A stretch of 64,000 bases of DNA, taken from Mariniflexile gromovii. Lineage in GTDB: Bacteria; Bacteroidota; Bacteroidia; Flavobacteriales; Flavobacteriaceae. Below the pieces are notes generated by a model that did not search any database, was not told the DNA's origin, and saw only the letters and a program-made list of their open reading frames with translations. The stretch spans positions 1 to 64,000 of the forward strand of contig NZ_JAGJCB010000007.1 of NCBI RefSeq assembly GCF_017814435.1. Reading direction: 5' to 3'. Below are positions 53,588-63,437 of the stretch, in pieces (the first letter of the stretch is position 1; each line of letters starts with the position of its first letter). The position numbers and the translations under genes were made by a program.

Positions 53588-56500
53588 TTATAGTCCTAAT
53601 CTAACACCAATTAGTACAGAACTGTATTGTGGTGTAAAACCTGCATCTATGCCTTGTAAATAACTTACTTGAGACGCACTTACCTCAGGATCGTAACCTA
53701 AATAATCTGTGATTGTAAATATGTTATTTGCTGTTACATAAAACGTAGCGTTAAATATATCTGGGCTATATGATAAAGATATTGTTTTAAGACGTATGTA
53801 AGAACCATCTTCTATCCATCTATCTGAAAATCTTGAATTTCCAACAGCATCGCCGTAAACGGCACGTGGTATATTGGTGTTTTGGTTATCAACCGTCCAA
53901 CGGTTAACTGTTGCTAAACTTTGGTTAGATAAACCATCCATAGACTCTGTTCTCCATCTTAAAGCGTTGTAAACATCGTTACCTTGGCTAAATGAGAATA
54001 TAGCTGATAAGGTTAACTTTTTATAGGTGAATTTATTGTAAACCATCCCTGTGAAATCTGGATTAGGGTCTCCAATTACAACTCTATCATCTTCATTAAT
54101 TACATTGTCTGAACCATTCGTGTTTACAAATCTTACATCACCGGCAACAAATGGTTGATTGAAACCTGCAAAATCCCTCCAAACCAACCCAGCGGAAGAA
54201 GCTTCTGCTGCATTGTTGTAAATACCGTCTGTTTTATAACCATAGAACAACCCTAACGCTCTTCCTTCTTCGTTTAGAATGGTAGCATTTAAGCCTTCAA
54301 CGTTAATAACTTGTCTGTCTCCAGGAAGTGAAGTAATTTCATTTTTATATCTAGAAATATTACCTCCAATATCCCAACTAAAATTAGTTGTGTTCACTAC
54401 ACGTGCATCCATACTGAATTCTAAACCAGTATTTCTAAGTTTTCCATCGTTACTAATATAATTGTCGTATCCGTAAATAGGACTTATTTCAGTATTATTA
54501 AGTAAACCGTCTGTTACGTTATTAAAGTAATCAATATTGAAAGATAAACGTTCGTTAAATAAACCAACATCTAAACCAACGTTTGCCTTAGCGGTTTCTT
54601 CCCATCTGATAGAGCTGTTAGCTATATTACCACTTACAAGACCTGCGCCTTCTAAAAATCTTCTAGAAACAAAGTAAGATTCTGCATTGTAATTACCAAT
54701 ACCATCGTTACCAGTTAAACCGTAACTAGCACGTAACTTCAATTGGTCTATAGTTGAATTATTTGCCATGAAATTTTCTGAAGAAATTAACCAACCTGCA
54801 CTAAGTGCTGGGAAAATACCAAGTGATTTATCATCTCCAAAACGAGAAGAAGCATCGGTAGAAATATTATAACTAACAAAATACTTATTTAAGAATGCAT
54901 AATTTGCATTAGCGTAAATTGAAGCATAATTCCAGTTTCCTATACTACCCGATGTAACATATGTTAAATTACTACCACCTTCTAAAGATGTAAATTGATC
55001 ATCTGCAGAGTTTCCACTGGTAGAATATGAATTTTCATAATTGTTTGTATGGTAACGGAACCCTAAGTTTACTGAAAAATCGTGAATGCCACCTACACTA
55101 TTTTTGTAGTTGAATCTTGTATCGTTGTAGAATGCAAATAAACTTTCAGCATTTACCTTAGATGTTCTATTCTGTGCATCACCATATTCGTTAAATTCGG
55201 TAGAAAGTCCTAAATCTGGTAAAAACACATTTTGTCTGTTTTTTAAATAATTTGCTCCAAATAAAGAATGAACGTTTATTTTATCTGAAACCTTGTATCC
55301 AAAATCGAAAAGTCCGTATAGGTTATAATTTTTAGCTTGGAATGTAGCATTATCCACAATTGCTCTTGGGTTGCTAAAACCACCTATGTTATCTATATCT
55401 TCATAAATATCTGTTACAACACCGTCTGCATTTGGTACAAATGGTGCTAAAAATGGCGACTTATTAAGCGCAGAATAAATAGGTGACGTGCTGTATAAAC
55501 CATCATCATACAAATTACGTGTAGTATAACTTACACTTAAGTTAGTATTTAACGATAATCTTTCAGTAATATTCGCTTCTGCATTAAAACGCGATGTAAA
55601 TCGGCTAAAATCGGCATTTGAAACCACACCTTCATTAGTTGAATAGCCCACAGACAACCCATATTTTGCTACTTCATCTCCCCCTGTTACTCTAAAATAA
55701 TATTCGTTTACATAATCATTACTGAATATTTCCTTTTGCCAATCGGTAGCATTATGATACTTTTGGTAATCTTGAAAAGCTGTATTTTCATTAAAGAAAG
55801 GCATATTAGTTATTTGGCTATTGGTATATAAGCCAGAGTTGTTTAATTGATCAGATAAATAAGATCGGTATTGATTATTGTTCATCATTGGAAGGTTCTT
55901 TGGTGCAAAATTTAAACCTCCTTGAACATAAAAATCTATTTTAGTTGAAACATCAACCGTTTTATTTGTTTCAATTAATATAACACCATTAGCACCTCTA
56001 GAACCATAAATAGATGCTGCATCTTTAATAACTGTAATGTTGGCAATATCCTTAGGATTTAAATCTGATAAAGGATCGTAACTATAACCATTTATTAACG
56101 TATTGTTAGTAAATGTGTTTGTTTCAATCATCATACCATCTAAAATGATTAATGGTTGTGTTGACCCATTTAAAGTATTGTAACCTCTAATAAAAATGTT
56201 AGCTCCGATTCCAGGGACACCAGAACGCATGATGGTACGTGTACCACTCATCTCGCCATTAATCATATTGGCAACAGATTCTTTAGGTACAGAAATAGCT
56301 CCTTCTTTAGTGGCTATGGCACTTGTAATTGAAGCTTTGGATTGATGTCCCGTAGGCATATTAGCATCTTTGTAATACGATTCAAAATCGTTATTGTAAA
56401 TTGCAATTGATACACTTTTTCGTCCTTTTAATGCTACCTCTTTCGTTTGATAATTAGGGCTACTAACAATAAGAGTTGCTCCGGCGTTAGGTACTTTAAT

Positions 56501-56719
56501 TGAGAACTTACCAGTTTTATCGGTTAGTGTAGATGCAAAGGTTCCTACTCGAACGTTAATCCCCGCTAATTGTTCTTTGCTAGCAGCATCCACTACCGTT
56601 CCTGTTACAACAATTTCAGATTTCACTTGTGCTCGCAATGCAAAAGTGATTCCTAAAAATAAAATGCAAAACAGGGTGTACGTATTTTTTAATTTCATCA
56701 TAGTCAGATAATAATTCAT
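53588..56719 (-). CDS. SusC-like TonB-dependent transporter (second locus)
   Basis: The 1043-residue product (ATG at 56719; 56701 would give MMKLKNTYTLF, a cleaner signal peptide) has a carboxypeptidase-D-like domain (VVTGTVVDAASKEQLAGINV), plug with PLIILDGMMIE and ASIYGSRGANGVILIETN, and a barrel ending SSVLIGVRLGL. The linker lacks the usual EVVVxGYG box and reads through a less typical ASITSAIATKEGAISVPKE region, so TonB coupling may use a divergent box. It lies 18 bp after a FAS1-like gene and 5 bp before susD. Confidence 0.93.
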   Translation of the reverse strand: MNYYLTMMKLKNTYTLFCILFLGITFALRAQVKSEIVVTGTVVDAASKEQLAGINVRVGTFASTLTDKTGKFSIKVPNAGATLIVSSPNYQTKEVALKGRKSVSIAIYNNDFESYYKDANMPTGHQSKASITSAIATKEGAISVPKESVANMINGEMSGTRTIMRSGVPGIGANIFIRGYNTLNGSTQPLIILDGMMIETNTFTNNTLINGYSYDPLSDLNPKDIANITVIKDAASIYGSRGANGVILIETNKTVDVSTKIDFYVQGGLNFAPKNLPMMNNNQYRSYLSDQLNNSGLYTNSQITNMPFFNENTAFQDYQKYHNATDWQKEIFSNDYVNEYYFRVTGGDEVAKYGLSVGYSTNEGVVSNADFSRFTSRFNAEANITERLSLNTNLSVSYTTRNLYDDGLYSTSPIYSALNKSPFLAPFVPNADGVVTDIYEDIDNIGGFSNPRAIVDNATFQAKNYNLYGLFDFGYKVSDKINVHSLFGANYLKNRQNVFLPDLGLSTEFNEYGDAQNRTSKVNAESLFAFYNDTRFNYKNSVGGIHDFSVNLGFRYHTNNYENSYSTSGNSADDQFTSLEGGSNLTYVTSGSIGNWNYASIYANANYAFLNKYFVSYNISTDASSRFGDDKSLGIFPALSAGWLISSENFMANNSTIDQLKLRASYGLTGNDGIGNYNAESYFVSRRFLEGAGLVSGNIANSSIRWEETAKANVGLDVGLFNERLSFNIDYFNNVTDGLLNNTEISPIYGYDNYISNDGKLRNTGLEFSMDARVVNTTNFSWDIGGNISRYKNEITSLPGDRQVINVEGLNATILNEEGRALGLFYGYKTDGIYNNAAEASSAGLVWRDFAGFNQPFVAGDVRFVNTNGSDNVINEDDRVVIGDPNPDFTGMVYNKFTYKKLTLSAIFSFSQGNDVYNALRWRTESMDGLSNQSLATVNRWTVDNQNTNIPRAVYGDAVGNSRFSDRWIEDGSYIRLKTISLSYSPDIFNATFYVTANNIFTITDYLGYDPEVSASQVSYLQGIDAGFTPQYSSVLIGVRLGL

Positions 56720-56737
56720 GTTTAATTTTTAGTTGTC

Positions 56738-58258
56738 TTATTCGGTTGGAACTAGTTTTGCATAATCTATACCAAATGTGCGATCAAATAGTATGAGTTC
56801 AGGCTCACTAACATCAACAAATATCTTTAGTTTTACAAAATAACTATTGGCCTTTTGTTTATTAATAAACACGGGGATATCGTATGTACCACCTATTTGG
56901 ATTTCCCCATCCTCTTGGTTATTTACTTCTATAGCAGGAATGTTGTCTACTACTGTGTTTTTGTTAGCATCGGTATAGCTAAATTGGAACTTTAACTTTG
57001 TGTTTTTAGAAGCTCCAACAGGTACAAACCTTAAGTGTAGCGTATAGCTTGCCGATAATACATTGCTAAAAGAAACTTCAAAATAGTTGTTGGTTTGTCC
57101 CGCATTTGGATTTTGGGTTAAATTAACTACGTTGTAGAATTGACCCGAAGACGTTCTATTAAACCTTTTTTGAATTGTTAATGCTGTGGCATTACCAATG
57201 GTTCTTCTATCTGTGTTTTCAATTTCGTAAAGTACCGGTTTGTAAATTACATTTTTAGGGTCGTAATTTAATTCATTTACTACAAATACATTTCCATTGC
57301 TTAAAGCGATATTCTCTGAAATAGAACTAGAATTTAAGTTAACTGAATTTCCTGTTGTAGTAGTAATTAGATTACCATTTAAATCGTTAATATCTACAAC
57401 TGGAAAATTTAAGTTACTAAAAATGGTTCTATCTGTATTTGCCTTAATAGTATCTGCTACAGGATAACTATAGTAATCTTTAAATATATCGTAAATTCCT
57501 GTATAGGCTTGTTCTGTTAAACCTATAAAAGAATAACGTCTTTCTTCAGAACTTAAATCACCTATAGTCTTGAAATAAGAATTTGATGAAACAAAAACCG
57601 AATCGTAAACCGACTGTCCTAAAGAATTGGTTCCTATTTTAACACTACTAGCCTCATCAAAAACAGTTTCGTTAAATTGAGTTAGAAAAGTCATTAACGA
57701 AGGATATTCGCTTTCGTTACTGTTAAGGTATCCCCAAATATTTGGGCTAACCTCTAAAACTTCATTTATAGTGTGTAGAATACCATTAGATGTCAGTATG
57801 TCTTTTGTTGCAAGATTTATACCTCCAAAAGTAGAAGCTCCAGATGTATTAATGAATTCAATATATTTATCATTGAACATTTTCACAAGGGTTTCCTGAT
57901 TACTGGTTGTGTTATAAGAAAATAAGCTTATGTGATTTCCTATCAACTCTTTTAACGCATCAGGATCATTTAATATAGCACTAGACACTTGAGCAAAAGC
58001 TGCATTGTTTGGTGCCCAAACGGTATAGGCTTGCGATGTTTGTAATTGACTTTTATAGCCAGTTTGTTCAAGTAATGTAACAAATGTTGAATATTCTGGA
58101 TTTTCAGACAATACCGTAAATATGTTCTTTTCTAGTCTAGAATCTTGTTGGTCGTAGTGGTCATCCCAAGCTTCTTCTTTACAGCTGACCGTAAGGAATA
58201 TACAAACGATTACCAGTAATCGACTGAAATTAAATATGCAATTGTTTTTGTTCTTCAT
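56738..58258 (-). CDS. FAS1-domain lipoprotein, type C
   Basis: From the ATG at 58258 the product is 506 residues with lipobox TVSC. One FAS1 domain is clear near residues 40-185 (IFTVLSENPEYSTFVTLLEQTG, YTVWAPNNAAFAQV, NGILHTINEVL) and a second weaker one follows to about 335. The remainder is beta-rich with a YTLHLRFVPVG strand and may bind carbohydrate. FAS1 proteins mediate adhesion or glycan binding, and in such loci they take the place of SusE/F-like surface binding proteins. It lies between two tandem FAS1 genes and susC on one strand. Confidence 0.8.
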   Translation of the reverse strand: MKNKNNCIFNFSRLLVIVCIFLTVSCKEEAWDDHYDQQDSRLEKNIFTVLSENPEYSTFVTLLEQTGYKSQLQTSQAYTVWAPNNAAFAQVSSAILNDPDALKELIGNHISLFSYNTTSNQETLVKMFNDKYIEFINTSGASTFGGINLATKDILTSNGILHTINEVLEVSPNIWGYLNSNESEYPSLMTFLTQFNETVFDEASSVKIGTNSLGQSVYDSVFVSSNSYFKTIGDLSSEERRYSFIGLTEQAYTGIYDIFKDYYSYPVADTIKANTDRTIFSNLNFPVVDINDLNGNLITTTTGNSVNLNSSSISENIALSNGNVFVVNELNYDPKNVIYKPVLYEIENTDRRTIGNATALTIQKRFNRTSSGQFYNVVNLTQNPNAGQTNNYFEVSFSNVLSASYTLHLRFVPVGASKNTKLKFQFSYTDANKNTVVDNIPAIEVNNQEDGEIQIGGTYDIPVFINKQKANSYFVKLKIFVDVSEPELILFDRTFGIDYAKLVPTE

Positions 58259-58338
58259 TATTAATTGTTTAATTATTTTTCTTAATATGAAGGAATCCAA
58301 TTTAGGTTATCATTGGATTCCTCCCAGTTTAATAGTTT

Positions 58339-60003
58339 CTAATCATTATAACAGTTTGAATCGTCTGCTGGTCCATTTTCAACAACAGGGATCCACTCTA
58401 TGTAATCTATTGGCATAGCTCCTGACTTAACAGCCTCTAGCCTGACAACATGGCGCTTTTGTTCAGGACAAAGTAATTCTTTGGTAACAATAAATCTACT
58501 CCAATTGTGTCCGTCGTATTGGGCGACTCCCGACCCATTTTTAATGCATTTATAACCGTGACGCCATCCTCTAGATTCCATAAGAGCTTCATCTGGAAAT
58601 CCTTTGGCAGCAGCATTTAAAGTTAGATTGTACAGTGCCCCTACTGGCTCGCCATCCCAATATGTTTGGTAAATACCTCTAGAACTGGCACCACCATTAC
58701 TACATATTAACATTTCATACTTTCCTTTAGGTAATACGGGTGTATCAAATTCTATCCAAGCAAAACCACTTACGTCAAATACATCATAATTTAAAGCAGA
58801 ATTACTAGATGCACCAGACCATCGCTTATCGCCTTCTGGAAACCATCTTACAAATTCATAAGCCGTACTTGGTACGTTTACTCTATTCCCAATTAATCTA
58901 GACTGAATTTCTGGTTGATCACTCACCACATCAAAAATAATATGTTTTGGTTTTGGCGTGAATATGGTAAATAACTTATTCACCGTATGGTAAACCCCAT
59001 TTTTGGCAGGAAAGTTACTTTCACTAATAATTAAAGAAACCCAGGTATCATTCTCGCCCGTTTCGGTCTCGTTTATTCTAAGTTCAGTATCAGTTTTAAA
59101 AGATTTCCAGGCATTTCTTTCTAAAACTGTATTTACAAAAGCATTACTTGGGAAATTTCTTGAATATAAAAAGTTTTGAGTAGCGTGGTATGCTACAAAC
59201 CTGTTTAATTCATTTTGAGGATTGGTAAAATCACTATCATTTGGAGAAATTCTGCTAACCAAATCATTAAATGAGTTAATACCTTCTTGTGCATAAACCA
59301 CATCCGATTCTGCTAAAAGAGTAAAATTAGTTCTAGAACCAAACTCATTAAATATAACCGAAAATTTTTGATAATATCCGGTTTGTTTTAAGGCTTCAAC
59401 AAAAATAGTATGTTTACCCGCTTTATCCATAACTACAGGTACTGGATCTATATAAGGATCTAATACACCATTAATAGTATGTATAAGACCATTACTAGTA
59501 CTTATGTCGTATTGTTCCAACCCTACCGTACGGTTAATTTCAACATTAGCTATTCCACCTCCTTTTAAAAAAGATGTTGTAAGGTAATCTCCTGTAAAAG
59601 TTGTATCCGCAAGTCTTCCTTCTACAAAACCACTGGTTCCTCTACCTGATGGTATGGTTTGGAACTTTACAACAATTTTTAAAAACTCAATATCTTCAGC
59701 ATTCGTTATTTGGCTTACCGATTCTACATTGAATTTTTCCATCAAATAAGCCTTTACAGCTTCATTTGTAGGTGCAAAACAGGTATAGTTTCCATAACTT
59801 TTAAAAGAATTGTAAAAGTCGGTTTTTTTAAGAATCTCTATGTAAGACGAAAACGTCTCTGGGTTAGATTCTAATGTCTGAATAATCGTCATTTGATCCG
59901 AAGTAAAAAATGTGGTTCCATCGAGTTTGTCATTGCATCCTATCATGCCAAGCATAATTAAGGCAAGCCCTCCAATCCAAGTAATAAGTCTATTATTTTT
60001 CAT
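58339..60003 (-). CDS. FAS1-domain lipoprotein, duplicate B
   Basis: The 554-residue lipoprotein (lipobox MIGC, cysteine 23) has two FAS1 domains, about 35-190 (MTIIQTLESNPETFSSYIEI, TCFAPTNEAVKAYLMEKF, NGLIHTINGVLDP) and 195-345 (HTIFVEALKQTGYYQKF, NGVYHTVNKLFTIF). A beta-sandwich C-terminal domain (about 350-545) contains GKYEMLICSNGG, YQTYWDGEPVGALYNLT and RHVVRLEAVKSG and may bind sugar. It ends NCYND. The neighbouring gene at 60268-61932 has the same length and nearly the same sequence, so this is a tandem duplicate. Confidence 0.87.
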   Translation of the reverse strand: MKNNRLITWIGGLALIMLGMIGCNDKLDGTTFFTSDQMTIIQTLESNPETFSSYIEILKKTDFYNSFKSYGNYTCFAPTNEAVKAYLMEKFNVESVSQITNAEDIEFLKIVVKFQTIPSGRGTSGFVEGRLADTTFTGDYLTTSFLKGGGIANVEINRTVGLEQYDISTSNGLIHTINGVLDPYIDPVPVVMDKAGKHTIFVEALKQTGYYQKFSVIFNEFGSRTNFTLLAESDVVYAQEGINSFNDLVSRISPNDSDFTNPQNELNRFVAYHATQNFLYSRNFPSNAFVNTVLERNAWKSFKTDTELRINETETGENDTWVSLIISESNFPAKNGVYHTVNKLFTIFTPKPKHIIFDVVSDQPEIQSRLIGNRVNVPSTAYEFVRWFPEGDKRWSGASSNSALNYDVFDVSGFAWIEFDTPVLPKGKYEMLICSNGGASSRGIYQTYWDGEPVGALYNLTLNAAAKGFPDEALMESRGWRHGYKCIKNGSGVAQYDGHNWSRFIVTKELLCPEQKRHVVRLEAVKSGAMPIDYIEWIPVVENGPADDSNCYND

Positions 60004-60267
60004 AACAATATGAGTTTTGAATTAAATTAGGGTTAAAAATATTTTGATTTTAATACAATGGAGAATAAAATAAAGCGCTGAATAATGCTTAAATTATTTT
60101 TGTAACAACTAACCTTGTTTTCTCCTTCACAAGGTTAGTTACTACTTTTAAGCCAATGAAATTAACTATGCCATATTTCTATTGCTCATTTAAATTTTTT
60201 AATTACTTCTTTTTTATAAATCTTAACTATCATCAAGTTATTTACTTGCAGATAGATTTTATTATTT
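60004..60267. promoter_or_regulatory. spacer with stem-loop between FAS1 duplicates
   Basis: The 264-bp spacer contains an 11-bp perfect stem pairing 60107-60117 (aactaaccttg) with 60130-60140 (caaggttagtt). No good U-run follows on either strand, so it may be an mRNA processing or stabilising structure rather than a full terminator. No HTCS-type half-site pair or perfect -7 box was seen. Confidence 0.4.
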
Positions 60268-61932
60268 TTAGTCATTATAACAGTTTGAATCGTCCGCTGG
60301 TCCATTTTCAACAACAGGAATCCATTCTATGTAATCTATTGGCATAACTCCTGCTTTAACAGCTTCTAATCTAACAACATGGCGCTTTTGCTCTGGACAA
60401 AGTAATTCTTTGGTTACAACAAATCTACTCCAACTGTGTGAGTCGTATTGGGCGGCTCCTGACTTATTTGTAATACATTTATAACCGTGACGCCATCCTC
60501 TAGATTCCATAAGAGCTTCATCTGGAAATCCTTTGCCTCCAGAATTCAAAGTTAGATTATACAGCGCACCAACAGGTTCGCCATCCCAATATGTTTGGTA
60601 AATTCCTCTAGAACCAGCACCACCATTACTACATATTAACATTTCATACTTTCCTTTAGGTAATACGGGTGTATCAAATTCTATCCAAGAAAAACCACTT
60701 ACGTCAAATACATCATAATTTAAAGCAGAATTATTAGATGAACCGGACCATCGCTTATTTCCTTCTGGAAACCATCTTACAAATTCATAAGCCGTACTTG
60801 GTACGTTTACTCTATTCCCAATTAATCTTGACTGAATTTCTGGTTGATCACTTACCACATCAAAAATAATATGTTTTGGTTTTGGCGTGAATATGGTAAA
60901 CAACTTATTAACCGTATGGTAAACTCCATTCTTTGCAGGAAAATTACTTTCTCTGATTATTAATGATGTCCAAGTATCATCCGTACCTGTTTCGGTTTCG
61001 TTTATTTTAAGTTCTGTGTCTGTTTTAAAAGATTTCCAAGCATTTCTTTCTAAAACTGTATTTACAAAATTATCTTCTGGAAAATTTCTTGAGTATAAAA
61101 AATTCTGGGTAGCATGATAAGCGACATATCTGTTTAACTCATTTTGAGGATTGGTAAAATCACTATCATTTGGAGAAAACGTGTTTACCAAATCATCAAA
61201 TGAATTAATACCTTCTTGTGCATAAATTTCATCGGATTCAGCCAAAATGGTAAAATTGTTTTTTGAACCAAATTCATTGAAAATAACTGAAAACTTTTCA
61301 TAATATCCCGTTTGTTTTAAGGCTTCAACAAAAATAGTATGTTTCCCAGCTTTATCCATAACTACGGGTACTGGATCAACATATGGATCTAGCACTCCAT
61401 TTATGCTGTGTATAAGACCATTAGCGGCTTTAATATCATACATTTCTAACCCTACTGTGCGGTTAATTTCTACATTGGCTATTCCGCCTCCTTTTAAAAA
61501 GGATGTAGTAAGGTAATCTCCTGTAAAAGTAGTGTCTGTAAGTCTGCCTTCAACAAAACCACTAGTTCCTCTTCCTGACGGTATGGTTTGAAACTTTACA
61601 ACAATTTTTAAAAACTCAATATCTTCAGCACTAGTTATTTGGCTTACCGATTCTACATTGAATTTTTCCATTAAATAAGCCTTTACAGCTTCGTTTGTAG
61701 GTACAAAACTGGTATAGTTTCCATAACTTTTAAAAGCATTATACAAATCTGTTTTTTTAAGAATCTCAACGTAAGACGAAAACGTCTCGGGATTAGATTC
61801 CAATGTTTGGATAATAGTCATCTCATCCGAAGTAAAGAACGTTGTATCCTCTAGTTCGTCTTTGCACCCTACACAGACGACCATAATTAATACGATGCTG
61901 CCTAGCCATGTAATAAATTTTTTAGTTCTCAT
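60268..61932 (-). CDS. FAS1-domain lipoprotein, duplicate A
   Basis: The 554-residue lipoprotein (lipobox CVGC) is nearly identical in length and sequence to the next gene. It has two FAS1 domains (NGLIHSINGVLDPYVDP and NGVYHTVNKLFTIF end them) and the same beta-sandwich C-terminus ending NCYND. Differences cluster in the signal peptide (MRTKKFITWLGSIVLIMVV against MKNNRLITWIGGLALIMLG), in scattered positions of the FAS1 domains and in short surface stretches such as residues 283-300. The C-terminal domain is most conserved, which suggests constraint on a shared ligand. It is 21 bp from the upstream susD. Confidence 0.87.
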   Translation of the reverse strand: MRTKKFITWLGSIVLIMVVCVGCKDELEDTTFFTSDEMTIIQTLESNPETFSSYVEILKKTDLYNAFKSYGNYTSFVPTNEAVKAYLMEKFNVESVSQITSAEDIEFLKIVVKFQTIPSGRGTSGFVEGRLTDTTFTGDYLTTSFLKGGGIANVEINRTVGLEMYDIKAANGLIHSINGVLDPYVDPVPVVMDKAGKHTIFVEALKQTGYYEKFSVIFNEFGSKNNFTILAESDEIYAQEGINSFDDLVNTFSPNDSDFTNPQNELNRYVAYHATQNFLYSRNFPEDNFVNTVLERNAWKSFKTDTELKINETETGTDDTWTSLIIRESNFPAKNGVYHTVNKLFTIFTPKPKHIIFDVVSDQPEIQSRLIGNRVNVPSTAYEFVRWFPEGNKRWSGSSNNSALNYDVFDVSGFSWIEFDTPVLPKGKYEMLICSNGGAGSRGIYQTYWDGEPVGALYNLTLNSGGKGFPDEALMESRGWRHGYKCITNKSGAAQYDSHSWSRFVVTKELLCPEQKRHVVRLEAVKAGVMPIDYIEWIPVVENGPADDSNCYND

Positions 61933-61953
61933 AATATATAGTTTAATTTAGTT

Positions 61954-63414
61954 TTAGTTTTCGTAATAAGGGTTCTGAACTAAATTAGGATTCAGGTTAA
62001 CCTCATTTAAATATATTGGCAAATAATAAGATTCTTTCTCAGAATAATAACTTAAAATTTGCTCATAATCGTCCGGTCCGGCTTTCACTGTTGCTAAATC
62101 TAACATAAGATACTGATTCTCAAAATTATTACGTTTAGCAAAGCGTAATAAATCGTACCATCTTTTTCCTTCAAATGCAAGTTCTTTTTGGCGTTCCAAC
62201 AATAAAGCATTTAGCAATTCGCCTTCTGTTGAGATAGGATCTAAAGGTGCTCCAATAGCACGCTCATGCACTTGGTTAATAAGATTGTAAGCCTTAATTA
62301 AATCTTTATTTGTTGTAGAAAGTATATAGGCTTCAGCTTGCATTAATAAAATATCGGCATATCTGTAAAAAATGAATGTGTTATAAAACTGGTTTTGTCC
62401 TCTATAAAGACCTGATGCATCTACCCCAGCATATTTAAAAACCGAATTTTGAGACATACCAAATGTTGCTAAATTTCCTCTTACATCATTAGGAAACTGG
62501 TTATATAATTGAAATATTTGATTGTAGGGTGCATAAATAGGATTACCTACATAAAATGAATTTCTTAATGTAACATTGATATCGCTAAACTGAAGTTCAA
62601 AAATACCTTCATCTGAATTACCTTCGAAGAAGATATCGTTAAACCAATCCGCACCATCTACCAAACGGTATTTATTCAAGTTTACTAATCGTGTAGTTAC
62701 ATCTATACAGTTGTCATACTGCTCATCCCACAAATAAATATCTGCCAATATTGCTAATGCTGCTCCTTTGGTCATTTTTCCTTTATCGTGAGCTGGCGAT
62801 TGTGCAAATCCTAGATTAAGGTCATTTACAGCCGCTTCAAGATCTGTTGTTATTTGAGCAATAATTTCATCTTCTGTGCTTTTTGCTGGATAAAAATCTG
62901 TATCTGTGTTAGCTGTAGCCGTTAATATTAATGGTACCTCTTTAAAGTTTTTAACCAATATAGAGTAAACTAAAGAACGAATGGTTATGGCCTCGGCTTT
63001 AATTCTTCTTAGTTCTTGTTCTGTAAAAGACAAATCGTTTGCTTGTGCTTGATCGGCAAAAGTTAATACCAAGTTACAATGGTTAATGGTTTTGTAAAAT
63101 TGGCTCCAGTCTACAAAAGAATTGCTAGGGAACATATAGTTCTTAAGCATATTGTTTTGGTTGTTTCCCGCTCTTAAGGAAACCAACATGTCTCCTCTTA
63201 GTTCTCCCCACAACAATACTTTATCTGTAAAACCAGACTGGTTCATAGATGCATAACACCCTGCAAGCGCAGCAGATACCTGTTCTTTATTTTTCCAGAA
63301 CTCTTGTTGTATTAAACTATCTTGTGGTTCCAATTGTAAATAACTATCGCATGAAAACAATGTTATAAATAGTATTGGAATGATGGCGTATATTTTAATT
63401 ATGTTTCGTTTCAT
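61954..63414 (-). CDS. SusD-like glycan-binding lipoprotein (third)
   Basis: The 486-residue lipoprotein (LFSC, cysteine 22) starts with DSYLQLEPQDSLIQQEFWKN, typical of SusD/RagB. Helical repeats follow (RIKAEAITIRSLVYSILVKN, MTKGAALAILADIYLWDEQY) and the end carries LLLERQKELAFEGKRWYDLL and YYLPIYLNEVNLNPNLVQNP. It belongs to the susC gene that begins outside the window and lies 23 bp after it. Confidence 0.93.
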   Translation of the reverse strand: MKRNIIKIYAIIPILFITLFSCDSYLQLEPQDSLIQQEFWKNKEQVSAALAGCYASMNQSGFTDKVLLWGELRGDMLVSLRAGNNQNNMLKNYMFPSNSFVDWSQFYKTINHCNLVLTFADQAQANDLSFTEQELRRIKAEAITIRSLVYSILVKNFKEVPLILTATANTDTDFYPAKSTEDEIIAQITTDLEAAVNDLNLGFAQSPAHDKGKMTKGAALAILADIYLWDEQYDNCIDVTTRLVNLNKYRLVDGADWFNDIFFEGNSDEGIFELQFSDINVTLRNSFYVGNPIYAPYNQIFQLYNQFPNDVRGNLATFGMSQNSVFKYAGVDASGLYRGQNQFYNTFIFYRYADILLMQAEAYILSTTNKDLIKAYNLINQVHERAIGAPLDPISTEGELLNALLLERQKELAFEGKRWYDLLRFAKRNNFENQYLMLDLATVKAGPDDYEQILSYYSEKESYYLPIYLNEVNLNPNLVQNPYYEN

Positions 63415-63437
63415 AATGTTTTATAAATTTTTACAAT

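Noticed and set aside
60004-60100. HTCS-type site upstream of the second FAS1 gene (atggagaata near 60058)
   Set aside because: No partner half-site lies 21 bp away and no -7 box is at the expected distance.
58236-60347. Two short plus-strand frames with the same ending opposite the FAS1 genes
   Set aside because: Their similarity only reflects antisense reading of the duplicated FAS1 3' ends.
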